The notes under the pieces: generated by a model
Told to the model about the DNA's origin: nothing
Databases searched by the model: none
What the model saw: the letters and a program-made list of their open reading frames with translations, nothing else
Shown here: in pieces, positions 1 through 6,124 of the stretch
Layout: each line of letters begins with the position of its first letter
Position numbering within the stretch: position 1 is the first letter of the stretch
Made by a program: the position numbers and the translations under genes
Assembly (NCBI GenBank): GCA_913056475.1
Contig: CAJXMS010000053.1
Span: 1 to 11,029, forward strand
Reading direction: 5' to 3'
DNA from: an uncultured Bacteroidota bacterium
Lineage (GTDB): Bacteria; Bacteroidota; Bacteroidia; Flavobacteriales; Schleiferiaceae
Length of the DNA stretch: 11,029 bases

Positions 1-2
1 TC

Positions 3-1130
3 ATCTTTTTTACCCTCATGCTGGACGATACGGTGGCCCGTTACACCGATTATTATCGCGGTTTCCTGCTTTACTTTTCGGTTCACTTTGCCGCTACCGC
101 CCTCTTTCGGCTCTTGCTCAATACCCGCACCGCCTACCGTATTCGCCAGGGCAAAATTCAATTCAACACCCTGCTCATAGGCAGCAATGAAAAAGCGGCC
201 GAACTGAAACAGCAACTGGAGCGAAACCACCGTAAAACCGGCCATGCCTTCGTGGGCTTTGTGAGTGTACACAACAATGTGCAGTTTTTAATGCAAAAAA
301 ACCTAAGGCACCTGGGGAGCTACCTCCAGCTCCCCGAGCTCATCAAAGCGCATCAGGTCGAAGAAGTGATCATCGCCATTGAATCCTCCGAACACGAAAG
401 GCTGGAAAAAATCGTTAACCTCCTGGAGGGACTCAAGGTAACCATCAAAATATTGCCAGACACTTACGACATCATTTCCGGGAAAGTACGCATGGAATCC
501 CTGGCCTCGGCGCCCCTTATCGAAATAAGCCATCAACTCATGCCGCTGTGGCAGCGAGTGCTCAAACGGGTGATGGACATCGTGGTCTCCCTCCTGGTCA
601 TGCTCCTCTGTTCTCCCCTCTTTATTTTGATATTGCTCATCACCCAGCTGAGCGACCGCGGTCCCGCTTTTTACCGCCAAAAAAGGATCGGGTTTCAAGG
701 GCGCGAATTTGACATGATCAAGTTCCGCTCTATGGTGGTGGATGCCGAAAAGCACGGCCCCATGCTCAGCAGCGAAAACGACCGCCGCATCACGCCCTGG
801 GGCCGCATTATGCGAAAATACCGCCTCGATGAGCTCCCCCAATTTTGGAACGTACTCCGCGGCCAAATGTCGATCGTAGGGCCGCGCCCGGAGCGGCGCT
901 ACTACATGGAAAAAATCGCCGAACGAGCGCCCCACTACAAGCATCTCATGAAAGTAAAGCCCGGCATCACCTCCTGGGGCATGGTAAAATACGGCTACGC
1001 GGAAAACGTGGAAGAAATGATAGAACGCATGAAGTTCGATATCATCTATATCGAGAACATGAACCTCTTCAACGACCTTAAAATCCTGATCTACACCGTG
1101 CTTATCGTACTCGACGGCCGCGGAAAATAA
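3..1130 (+). CDS. Polyprenyl glycosylphosphotransferase (exopolysaccharide initiating sugar transferase), 5'-partial
   Basis: This is a membrane enzyme that moves a sugar-1-phosphate from a nucleotide sugar to a polyprenyl phosphate, the first step in building an exopolysaccharide or O-antigen repeat unit. Numbered from the ATG at 18, residues 15-35 form a membrane segment. Residues about 48-155 look like the Rossmann-like CoA_binding_3 domain (TLLIGSNEKA). Residues 184-209 are the membrane hairpin of the catalytic domain. The catalytic part shows KFRSM (235-239), RLDELPQFWNVLRGQMSIVG with the Asp271-Glu272 pair, then GPRPE. The reading frame stays open upstream of the ATG to the window edge (codons from base 3), and the usual N-terminal group of membrane helices is missing. 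The gene therefore begins outside the window, and the ATG at 18 is probably internal. The family is clear; the sugar substrate is not. The next gene starts six bases after the stop and is probably cotranscribed. Confidence 0.9.
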   Translation: MFFTLMLDDTVARYTDYYRGFLLYFSVHFAATALFRLLLNTRTAYRIRQGKIQFNTLLIGSNEKAAELKQQLERNHRKTGHAFVGFVSVHNNVQFLMQKNLRHLGSYLQLPELIKAHQVEEVIIAIESSEHERLEKIVNLLEGLKVTIKILPDTYDIISGKVRMESLASAPLIEISHQLMPLWQRVLKRVMDIVVSLLVMLLCSPLFILILLITQLSDRGPAFYRQKRIGFQGREFDMIKFRSMVVDAEKHGPMLSSENDRRITPWGRIMRKYRLDELPQFWNVLRGQMSIVGPRPERRYYMEKIAERAPHYKHLMKVKPGITSWGMVKYGYAENVEEMIERMKFDIIYIENMNLFNDLKILIYTVLIVLDGRGK

Positions 1131-1136
1131 GCCCCC

Positions 1137-1640
1137 ATGGACCGCATTCCCCCCGATCTTCCCGCCTTCATGGCCCAAGCCCGCAGCGAACGCGGCCATA
1201 CCCGTAAAATCATTCAGGGCCTTCGCCGCCAAAAACCCAAGCAACTCGACCAGCATTTTCAGCGGGCCCACCAGGAAGCCTTTGCCTGCCTGGATTGCTT
1301 GGAATGTGCCAATTGCTGCAAAACCACCGGTCCTCGCTTCACCCCGGCCGATATCGATCGCCTCGCCCCCCGCTTTAAGCTCAGTACCCGGGCCTTCATT
1401 AATCGCTACCTCCGCCGCGACGAAGATGGCGATTACGTAGCCCAACAACTCCCCTGCCCTTTCCTGGGGGCGGACAACTACTGCTCCGTTTACGAAGCCC
1501 GGCCGGAAGCCTGCGCCGACTTTCCCCACACCCACCGCCGCAAAATGCACCGCCACTTGCGTATTGCAGCTCAGAACGCGGAGATATGCCCCGCCGTTTA
1601 CCGGATTACCCGCCAGCTGGAAGAAAACCTTTTATCTTAA
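1137..1640 (+). CDS. YkgJ-family cysteine-cluster protein (putative Zn/Fe-binding)
   Basis: A small soluble protein of 167 residues with nine cysteines. The core is CLDCLECANCC (Cys51, 54, 57, 60, 61), followed by CPFLGADNYCSVYEARPEAC (Cys107, 116, 126) and a last Cys151 in EICPAVY. This spacing is typical of the YkgJ/UPF0153 'zinc- or iron-chelating' family, whose biochemical role is mostly unknown. A basic N-terminal stretch (residues 14-40) precedes the cluster. There is no signal peptide or membrane segment, so it should be cytoplasmic. The ATG lies six bases after the stop of the sugar transferase gene with no clear Shine-Dalgarno sequence, which is common in Bacteroidota, so the two are probably one transcript. 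A long open frame on the opposite strand covers most of this gene, but the cysteine motifs mark the plus strand as real. Which metal it binds, and any link to polysaccharide synthesis, cannot be told from sequence. Confidence 0.85.
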   Translation: MDRIPPDLPAFMAQARSERGHTRKIIQGLRRQKPKQLDQHFQRAHQEAFACLDCLECANCCKTTGPRFTPADIDRLAPRFKLSTRAFINRYLRRDEDGDYVAQQLPCPFLGADNYCSVYEARPEACADFPHTHRRKMHRHLRIAAQNAEICPAVYRITRQLEENLLS

Positions 1641-1682
1641 GCCGGCCCCTTTCCATTACTTTTTTTTGCAATTTGACCCGGT

Positions 1683-2615
1683 ATGAAAAAGCTGGACCAG
1701 ATACAACTCAATTTTGACAGCGACTCCCTCTTCCTGCTCAATATCTGCCTGGCCATCATTATGTTCGGCATCGCCCTGGATATCCGTAAGGCCGATTTTC
1801 AAAACCTCCGCAAAAACCCCCGGGCCGCCTTCATTGGCATTATCGGCCAGTTTGTGCTGCTCCCCCTGGCCACCTTCCTATTTGTGTACCTCTTTGATCC
1901 CCTGCCCAGCATAGCCCTGGGCCTCATCCTGGTAGGCGCCTGCCCCGGGGGCAATATTTCCAACTTTCTCAGCCATTACTCCAAGTCCAATAGCGCTCTT
2001 TCCGTAAGCCTCACCGGCGTCTCCACCCTGCTATCCCTGATCATGACTCCGCTCAATTTTGAAGTCTACGCCTACCTTTACCCGCCTACGCGGGCCTTAC
2101 TTAGCGAAATTTACCTGGACCCCATCTCCGTAGTTAAAACCATTGCGCTCATCATGGGGCTCCCCCTCTTAGGGGGCTTACTGGTACAAAATCGGCTTCC
2201 CCGGCTGGCCAATCGAGCCGCGCCCCTCCTCAAAAAGCTCAGTATTCTCATTTTCCTGGCCTTTATAGTAATTGCCTTTGCCAATAATTTCGACCTTTTT
2301 CTCCACTACATCGACCACGTTTTGCTCCTGGTAGCCCTGCACAATGCCATGGCCCTCTCACTCGGTTTTTACCTCGGGCGCAGCACCCGCTTATCCCTGC
2401 GCGACAGCCGCACCCTGGCCATCGAAACGGGCATTCAAAACTCCGGCCTGGGCCTGGTATTGGTCTTTGCCTTCTTTTCCGGCCTCGGCGGCATGGCGCT
2501 TACCACCGCCTGGTGGGGCATTTGGGACATCATTGCGGGCCTTTCCATCGCCGCTTATTGGAACCGCCACCCTGCCCCGGACGCTGCCCCCTCTACCCAG
2601 GGCTCCCAGGCTTAG
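1683..2615 (+). CDS. Bile acid:sodium symporter (BASS) family transporter
   Basis: An inner-membrane protein of 310 residues with about nine or ten hydrophobic segments, the normal size for bacterial BASS proteins (fold of the ASBT structures). Family marks are FGIALDIRKADF (28-39) near the N-terminus, GACPGGNISN (85-94) at the crossover helix that carries Na+ ligands, STLLSLIMTPL (114-124), and ETGIQNSGLG (248-257). In the last motif Glu248 and Gln252 match the acidic Na+-site residue and neighbouring polar residue of the family. The C-terminus is a short Pro/Ala-rich hydrophilic tail. These proteins couple Na+ entry to uptake of organic anions. Bacterial members carry varied substrates, such as pantoate or keto acids, so bile acid transport should not be assumed. 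It lies 42 bases after the cysteine-cluster gene, so it may share that transcript, and it converges on menE. A link to the Na+ gradient made by the nearby Na+-NQR is only an inference. Confidence 0.9.
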   Translation: MKKLDQIQLNFDSDSLFLLNICLAIIMFGIALDIRKADFQNLRKNPRAAFIGIIGQFVLLPLATFLFVYLFDPLPSIALGLILVGACPGGNISNFLSHYSKSNSALSVSLTGVSTLLSLIMTPLNFEVYAYLYPPTRALLSEIYLDPISVVKTIALIMGLPLLGGLLVQNRLPRLANRAAPLLKKLSILIFLAFIVIAFANNFDLFLHYIDHVLLLVALHNAMALSLGFYLGRSTRLSLRDSRTLAIETGIQNSGLGLVLVFAFFSGLGGMALTTAWWGIWDIIAGLSIAAYWNRHPAPDAAPSTQGSQA

Positions 2616-2652
2616 CTTTCCGCCCCCGAGGCCTGGCGGCCAAATGTGATTC

Positions 2653-2665
2653 CCTCCGCCGGAGG
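2653..2665 (-). other. Small GC hairpin in the BASS/menE convergent gap
   Basis: CCTCC-GCC-GGAGG forms a 5-bp stem with a 3-base loop just past the menE stop codon. No T-run follows on either strand, so it is at best a weak or factor-dependent terminator for the two converging genes. No other terminator-like structure was seen in the 52-base gap. Confidence 0.25.
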
Positions 2666-2667
2666 CC

Positions 2668-3663
2668 CTACCAATTTAAATTAAGGCCCTCCCCCTCTAG
2701 TAGCCTTTCGCGCGTGCGGCGCCGGTGGAGCTTGCCGCTTTCCGTGTAATCAAAGCGCGGCAGGCGGTAAGCCATGCGGATCTTTTCTTTACCAGCCAGC
2801 GCGGCCGCCGCTTGCTTGATGGTCGCTTCTTCCAGCTCCTCCCCCTCTACCACCAGCGTGAGGGCCTCCCCCAGGCGCTCGTGCGGCATACCCGTAATAA
2901 AGAACGGTACCGGCATTTCCACTAGCCGGGCCTCCAGGGTTTCAGGAAAGAACTTAAGCCCTCCAGAATTGATGGCATTATCATGCCGGCCTTTATAGAA
3001 GAAACGCTTCCCGCCTTCCAAGAGTGCCACCACATCCCGGGTGCGCAAGTTGTTTACCCCCCTTTTCGGCGCGTCAATGATCAGGCAATTGTCCGCATCC
3101 TGGCTAAGCTCCACCCCGGGTAAAGCCTGATAGGCCTGCTCCTCTCTATTATTAAATGGGCGCAAGGCCACGTGCGAAAGGGTTTCCGTCATGCCATAAC
3201 TTTGGTAAATACGGGGACCCGGCGGCGGCTGCCAACCCGGCGGTATGGACGCCCCCCCTAATAGTAAGGTTTTTACCCGTTCCAGAGATACGCCACTTTC
3301 CAGGGCCTGGTAAGGTACCATGGACACAAAGTCAAAATCCCCTGCTACTTGCTCCAGCGGGCGGGCCCGGGGATCGGTTACGGTAAGGGCATACCCACCG
3401 TACAGGGCACGTGCTACCATCATCAAGCCGCCTACCTTATTTACCGGAAGGCACAGTAAAGCCTTAACGCCCCTGCCCAAGCCAAAGCAGGCATTGGTAT
3501 CCCGGGCAGCACGCTCCAAAAAGGCCGGCTGAAGGTCTACCGGACGGGGCGTCCCCGTACTGCCGGAAGTATAAAGGCGAATTACCTCCCGGCTGCGAAT
3601 TTTTTCAAAATACCTAACTACCTCATTCTTGGTTTCATACGAGGCGTTTTCAAACTTCAGCAT
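2668..3663 (-). CDS. menE: o-Succinylbenzoate-CoA ligase (MenE), short form
   Basis: An AMP-forming acyl-CoA ligase of the ANL superfamily, here most likely activating o-succinylbenzoate to its CoA thioester in menaquinone synthesis. It shows the phosphate-binding motif YTSGSTGTPRPV (31-42), the adenine/ATP motif YQSYGMTET (153-161), the hinge and A8 region GRHDNAINSGGLKFFP (225-240), and the C-terminal A10 motif with Lys311 in TESGKLHRR. At 331 residues it lacks about 100 N-terminal residues of classic ligases; short MenE proteins are common in Bacteroidota. Two departures from consensus are Arg40 where 'GSTGxPK' has Lys, and TRD (208-210) where most members have TGD. The MenE assignment rests mainly on menC and menA next door; by motifs alone it is an ANL ligase. 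It begins 149 bases after menC, behind a terminator-like hairpin. The start has AAAAGAGGA just upstream as a possible ribosome binding site. Confidence 0.85.
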   Translation of the reverse strand: MLKFENASYETKNEVVRYFEKIRSREVIRLYTSGSTGTPRPVDLQPAFLERAARDTNACFGLGRGVKALLCLPVNKVGGLMMVARALYGGYALTVTDPRARPLEQVAGDFDFVSMVPYQALESGVSLERVKTLLLGGASIPPGWQPPPGPRIYQSYGMTETLSHVALRPFNNREEQAYQALPGVELSQDADNCLIIDAPKRGVNNLRTRDVVALLEGGKRFFYKGRHDNAINSGGLKFFPETLEARLVEMPVPFFITGMPHERLGEALTLVVEGEELEEATIKQAAAALAGKEKIRMAYRLPRFDYTESGKLHRRRTRERLLEGEGLNLNW

Positions 3664-3777
3664 TCCTCTTTTGCCATTTTTTTGCTGGGATCACCCAACG
3701 CTTCCTCCTGCTCGGACGTTTATTAAGTAGTTCCCTTATTGATTGATTGGTTTAAATCATCAGAATTACCCTGTTAG

Positions 3778-3814
3778 AAAGAGCTTCGCCCACCCTGGCG
3801 AGGCTCTTTTTTTT
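3778..3814 (+). terminator. Intrinsic terminator between menC and menE, T-run on the plus strand
   Basis: AAAGAGCTTCGCC (3778-3790) pairs with GGCGAGGCTCTTT (3797-3809) in a 13-bp stem with one G-T wobble and a CACCCT loop. A run of eight T (3807-3814) follows on the plus strand. On the minus strand the hairpin directly follows the menC stop codon (3813-3815) but has only TTTCT after it. It may therefore end the menA-menC transcript weakly and plus-strand transcripts strongly. No plus-strand gene lies directly upstream. Confidence 0.75.
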
Positions 3815-4859
3815 AGCGCCACTCCTTAAGCCCGGATAAGTTCCACTGGCCCTCGGGGTCATAGGCTACCGTACCGCGCACCATGTGCAGGGGCGCAGGA
3901 AAGTTATTGGTAAATAAGCTGCCCGTTCCCAATCCGGAGGCCATGGAATTATGCAAAGTGTAATTCCATTGCGCTATGGCACTAAGGCCATAGTTGCTTT
4001 CCAGCGCACTGGTCACCCACCAGGCGATGCCCCTTTCCTCTGCCAGCTCTATCCACTGCTCACAGGCCGCAAAGCCGCCCAGCAAGCTGGGTTTGAGAAT
4101 TAAAAAACGGGGTTTTATCCGTTCCAGCATTTCTATTTGCGGCGCCCTATCGTGCACTCCTATAAGCTCTTCGTCCAGGGCTACCGGGAGGGGGGATTGC
4201 TGGCAGAGCCGGGCCATGTATTCCCACTGGCCCTTGGCAATAGGCTGCTCAATGCTGTGGACGCGGAGCTCGTCCAGTTGTTCCATTTTAGCAAGGGCCT
4301 CCCCGGGGGCAAATGCGCCGTTCGCGTCTACCCTCAACTGTAGCTGGGCCGGGCCGTAACGGCCTCTCAAATACCGCAGAAGTTTTAGTTCCGCTTCCCA
4401 ATCAATGGCGCCAATTTTTAGCTTAATGACCATAAAGCCCCGCGCGAGTAGATCATCGGCCTGCGCGCGCATAAAAGTAGGATCACCCATCCAAATAAGG
4501 CCATTGATGGGCTGCCGCTCCAGGCCTTCCGTAAACTCAGAGGGAAAAAGCACGTGCGCAGGGGCCTTTAAATCCCGCCGGGCCATTTCCAGTCCCATCC
4601 GGATGGAGGGCCATTCTTTTAATTCTTCCAGGGCGGGAATTCCGGCAGTGGCCACCTCTTCTTGGAGGCTTCTCAGCCTATCCTCATAATCGGGCCTATC
4701 GTCCACGCTCAGGCCCTTAAGCAGGCCACACTCCCCCAAGCCGACCAGGTCGCCTTCTTCCAGGCGCAAGAAATAAGAAGTCTTCTTATGCAAAAGCCCC
4801 CGACTGGTGCCGCTCGGCCTTTTAAAATGAAGGGTATAAGGCTGCCAGGAAAGCTTCAT
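3813..4859 (-). CDS. menC: o-Succinylbenzoate synthase (MenC)
   Basis: A cytoplasmic enolase-superfamily enzyme that dehydrates SHCHC to o-succinylbenzoate in menaquinone synthesis. The protein has 348 residues. Residues 1-110 make the capping domain, with family-like segments SGTSRGLLHKKTSYF (16-30) and GLGECGLL (40-47). The barrel shows the catalytic KLK pair (Lys146, Lys148), the Mg2+ ligands Asp178 in LRVDANGAF, Glu204 in SIEQPI and Asp229 in ALDEEL, and the opposite general acid/base Lys256 in LILKPSLLGG. All are in the expected order and spacing. A dipeptide epimerase or N-acylamino acid racemase could look similar, but the flanking menA and menE settle the role. Its ATG overlaps the menA stop codon by four bases (ATGA), pointing to translational coupling. 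An intrinsic-terminator hairpin begins at its stop codon. Confidence 0.95.
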   Translation of the reverse strand: MKLSWQPYTLHFKRPSGTSRGLLHKKTSYFLRLEEGDLVGLGECGLLKGLSVDDRPDYEDRLRSLQEEVATAGIPALEELKEWPSIRMGLEMARRDLKAPAHVLFPSEFTEGLERQPINGLIWMGDPTFMRAQADDLLARGFMVIKLKIGAIDWEAELKLLRYLRGRYGPAQLQLRVDANGAFAPGEALAKMEQLDELRVHSIEQPIAKGQWEYMARLCQQSPLPVALDEELIGVHDRAPQIEMLERIKPRFLILKPSLLGGFAACEQWIELAEERGIAWWVTSALESNYGLSAIAQWNYTLHNSMASGLGTGSLFTNNFPAPLHMVRGTVAYDPEGQWNLSGLKEWR

Positions 4860-5752
4860 AAAATTCTACCTACACCAAAAAGTACCGAAAACAACAGAGT
4901 AGAGATGGCCAATTGTTTTAAAAGCGGCTCGTAATCCTCTGGTCTTTGTGCTTTACTGACGCGCCATAGGTGAAATCCTAAGGGGAAAATGGCCAGGAAA
5001 TAGAGATTTTGCCATCCCGAGGCGGGCTGCAAGCGATTGTAGATAAAAGCCAGATCAAAAGCGAGCAGCAGAAGGGCGCCATGGTAGAGTTTAGCCCCCC
5101 GGGCGCCCAGGCGCACCGCCAGGGTGTACTTTTTATGTTTGTGGTCGTTTTCCCGATCGCGCATGTTATTGACGTTGAGTACCCCCGCAGCGAGTAAGCC
5201 CAGCGAGGAGGCCGGGAAAGTGATCATGGGGTCCCACACCAGCGATTGTAAAAAGTAGGCTCCCCCCACGCCCAGCCAGCCAAAAAAGGCCAGCACAAAG
5301 AAGTCGCCCCAGCCGTGATAACCATAGGCACGTCCGCCCACGGTATAGCGGATGGCTGCCCAGATGGCTGTCAAACCCAAGAGGGTAAACAAGCTTCCTA
5401 CCCACCAGGGCTGGCCCCGGGTAGCCCAGAAGCTCAGGAAAGTACCCAAAAGGAAAGACAGCAACGCCATAAACTGCACGGCACGCCGCATGTCCTTTTG
5501 GCTTATAGCACCACTGGCCACAGCCCGCTGCTCCCCCGTTCGCTGGGCATCGGTTCCTCGAATACCATCCCCGTAGTCATTGGCATAATTGCTCAAAACC
5601 TGATAGCAGAGAGTGGTAAGTAGGGTGAGCAGCAAAGTAATGCCATCAAAGTAGCCCTGGCCAGCAGCCAGACAAGTGCCCAGTATGATGCTTGAGAAAG
5701 CCAAGGGCAAAGTTCGCAGCCGCGCGGCTTTTATCCAGGGGCCTGGTTTCAT
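4856..5752 (-). CDS. menA: 1,4-Dihydroxy-2-naphthoate polyprenyltransferase (MenA)
   Basis: An integral membrane UbiA-superfamily prenyltransferase that attaches the polyprenyl tail to DHNA, giving demethylmenaquinone. With the start chosen here it has 298 residues. It opens with WIKAARLRTLPLA, a typical MenA beginning. The first Asp-rich motif is NYANDYGDGIRGTD (58-71) and the second is NNMRDRENDHKHKKYTLA (195-212); both bind the Mg2+-diphosphate of the prenyl donor. About eight hydrophobic helices follow one another, as in the family. The frame can be opened 11 codons further up to a TTG at 5785. That TTG lies inside a clear promoter box (TACTTTTG), so the ATG at 5752 is preferred. The stop overlaps the menC start by four bases. 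UbiA homologues share the motifs, but the men neighbours make MenA by far the best call. Confidence 0.94.
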   Translation of the reverse strand: MKPGPWIKAARLRTLPLAFSSIILGTCLAAGQGYFDGITLLLTLLTTLCYQVLSNYANDYGDGIRGTDAQRTGEQRAVASGAISQKDMRRAVQFMALLSFLLGTFLSFWATRGQPWWVGSLFTLLGLTAIWAAIRYTVGGRAYGYHGWGDFFVLAFFGWLGVGGAYFLQSLVWDPMITFPASSLGLLAAGVLNVNNMRDRENDHKHKKYTLAVRLGARGAKLYHGALLLLAFDLAFIYNRLQPASGWQNLYFLAIFPLGFHLWRVSKAQRPEDYEPLLKQLAISTLLFSVLFGVGRIL

Positions 5753-5782
5753 TTTAAGAAGGTCATTTTTGCGCAGGGAGCG

Positions 5783-5790
5783 CAAAAGTA
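5783..5790 (-). promoter_or_regulatory. Bacteroidota -7 promoter box for menA-menC
   Basis: The minus strand reads TACTTTTG, an exact match to the Bacteroidota sigma-ABfr -7 consensus TAnnTTTG. It ends 30 bases before the menA ATG, a normal distance for a short leader. I see no convincing -33 TTG element at the usual spacing. The box overlaps the alternative TTG start of menA and so argues against it. Confidence 0.6.
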
Positions 5791-5932
5791 CACAATCAGG
5801 GCGTGGGGTGGGCGGAACAGGGAAGTTTGGCTAAAGCGGAATACAGAAAAAGAAGTCGCAGGGACTGTCCGCCCCCATTTGGCCGCAGGCCCAAGTGCCT
5901 GAGCTGGGGTATACCGTCCCGTTCTAAAACCC

Positions 5933-5959
5933 GAAAACCCCGCGGGAGGCGGGGTTTTC
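5933..5959 (-). terminator. Intrinsic terminator downstream of tRNA-Arg
   Basis: GAAAACCCCGC (5933-5943) and GCGGGGTTTTC (5949-5959) pair perfectly over 11 bp around a five-base loop. On the minus strand the descending arm ends in TTTTC followed by GGGTTTT, which gives the U-rich tail. It starts seven bases after the mature tRNA end. The rest of the gap between menA and this hairpin (5791-5932) shows no gene or clear site. Confidence 0.75.
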
Positions 5960-5966
5960 CAAGGGG

Positions 5967-6040
5967 TGATCCCGACAGGATTCGAACCTGTGACCGTCTG
6001 CTTAGAAGGCAGATGCTCTATCCAACTGAGCTACGGGACC
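5967..6040 (-). tRNA. tRNA-Arg, anticodon TCT
   Basis: A 74-base cloverleaf on the minus strand that reads AGA codons. The acceptor stem GGTCCCG pairs with CGGGATC (one G-T), followed by discriminator A. The D-arm is GCTC-AGTTGGATA-GAGC. The anticodon stem TCTGC/GCAGA holds loop CTTCTAA, giving anticodon TCT (bases 6004-6006 on the plus strand). The T-arm is ACAGG-TTCGAAT-CCTGT. The encoded 3' end reads A-CCC rather than CCA, so CCA must be added after processing. It has its own promoter box and terminator and so forms a single-gene unit. Confidence 0.97.
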
Positions 6041-6051
6041 CTTAAAGGGGA

Positions 6052-6059
6052 CAAAAGTA
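6052..6059 (-). promoter_or_regulatory. Bacteroidota -7 promoter box for tRNA-Arg
   Basis: TACTTTTG on the minus strand matches TAnnTTTG exactly and ends 11 bases before the mature tRNA 5' end, which would give a leader of only a few bases. It is the same eight bases as the menA box. No clear -33 element was seen. Further upstream, 6083-6092 is a perfect GGGCGCGCCC palindrome of unknown meaning. Confidence 0.65.
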
Positions 6060-6124
6060 AACCATCTGGCGGAGATAATTGAGGGCGCGCCCGAAGGGTA
6101 CGGGGAAGCCCGTGAGGTATGGTT

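Noticed and set aside
303..1556. A 417-codon open frame on the minus strand opposite the sugar transferase and cysteine-cluster genes
   Set aside because: It lies wholly antisense to two genes with clear family motifs, shows no recognisable domain, and spans the junction of both. It is a by-product of GC-rich third positions.
1641..1682. Possible promoter before the BASS gene in the T-rich sequence TTTTTTTTGCAATTTG
   Set aside because: No TAnnTTTG match at a proper position; the T-run alone does not support a promoter call, and the gene may be cotranscribed.
5753..5785. Upstream extension of menA to a TTG codon
   Set aside because: The TTG sits inside the TACTTTTG promoter box, and the family-like N-terminus begins after the ATG at 5752.
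5803..6045. An 80-codon plus-strand frame ending in RIRTCDRLLRRQMLYPTELR
   Set aside because: This peptide is the well-known false translation of the antisense strand of a tRNA gene; the region is tRNA-Arg(TCT) and its terminator.
6083..6113. GGGCGCGCCC palindrome and an ACGGG/CCCGT hairpin after the oxygenase gene
   Set aside because: Short stems without a T-run. They could be part of a weak terminator, but there is not enough to call one.
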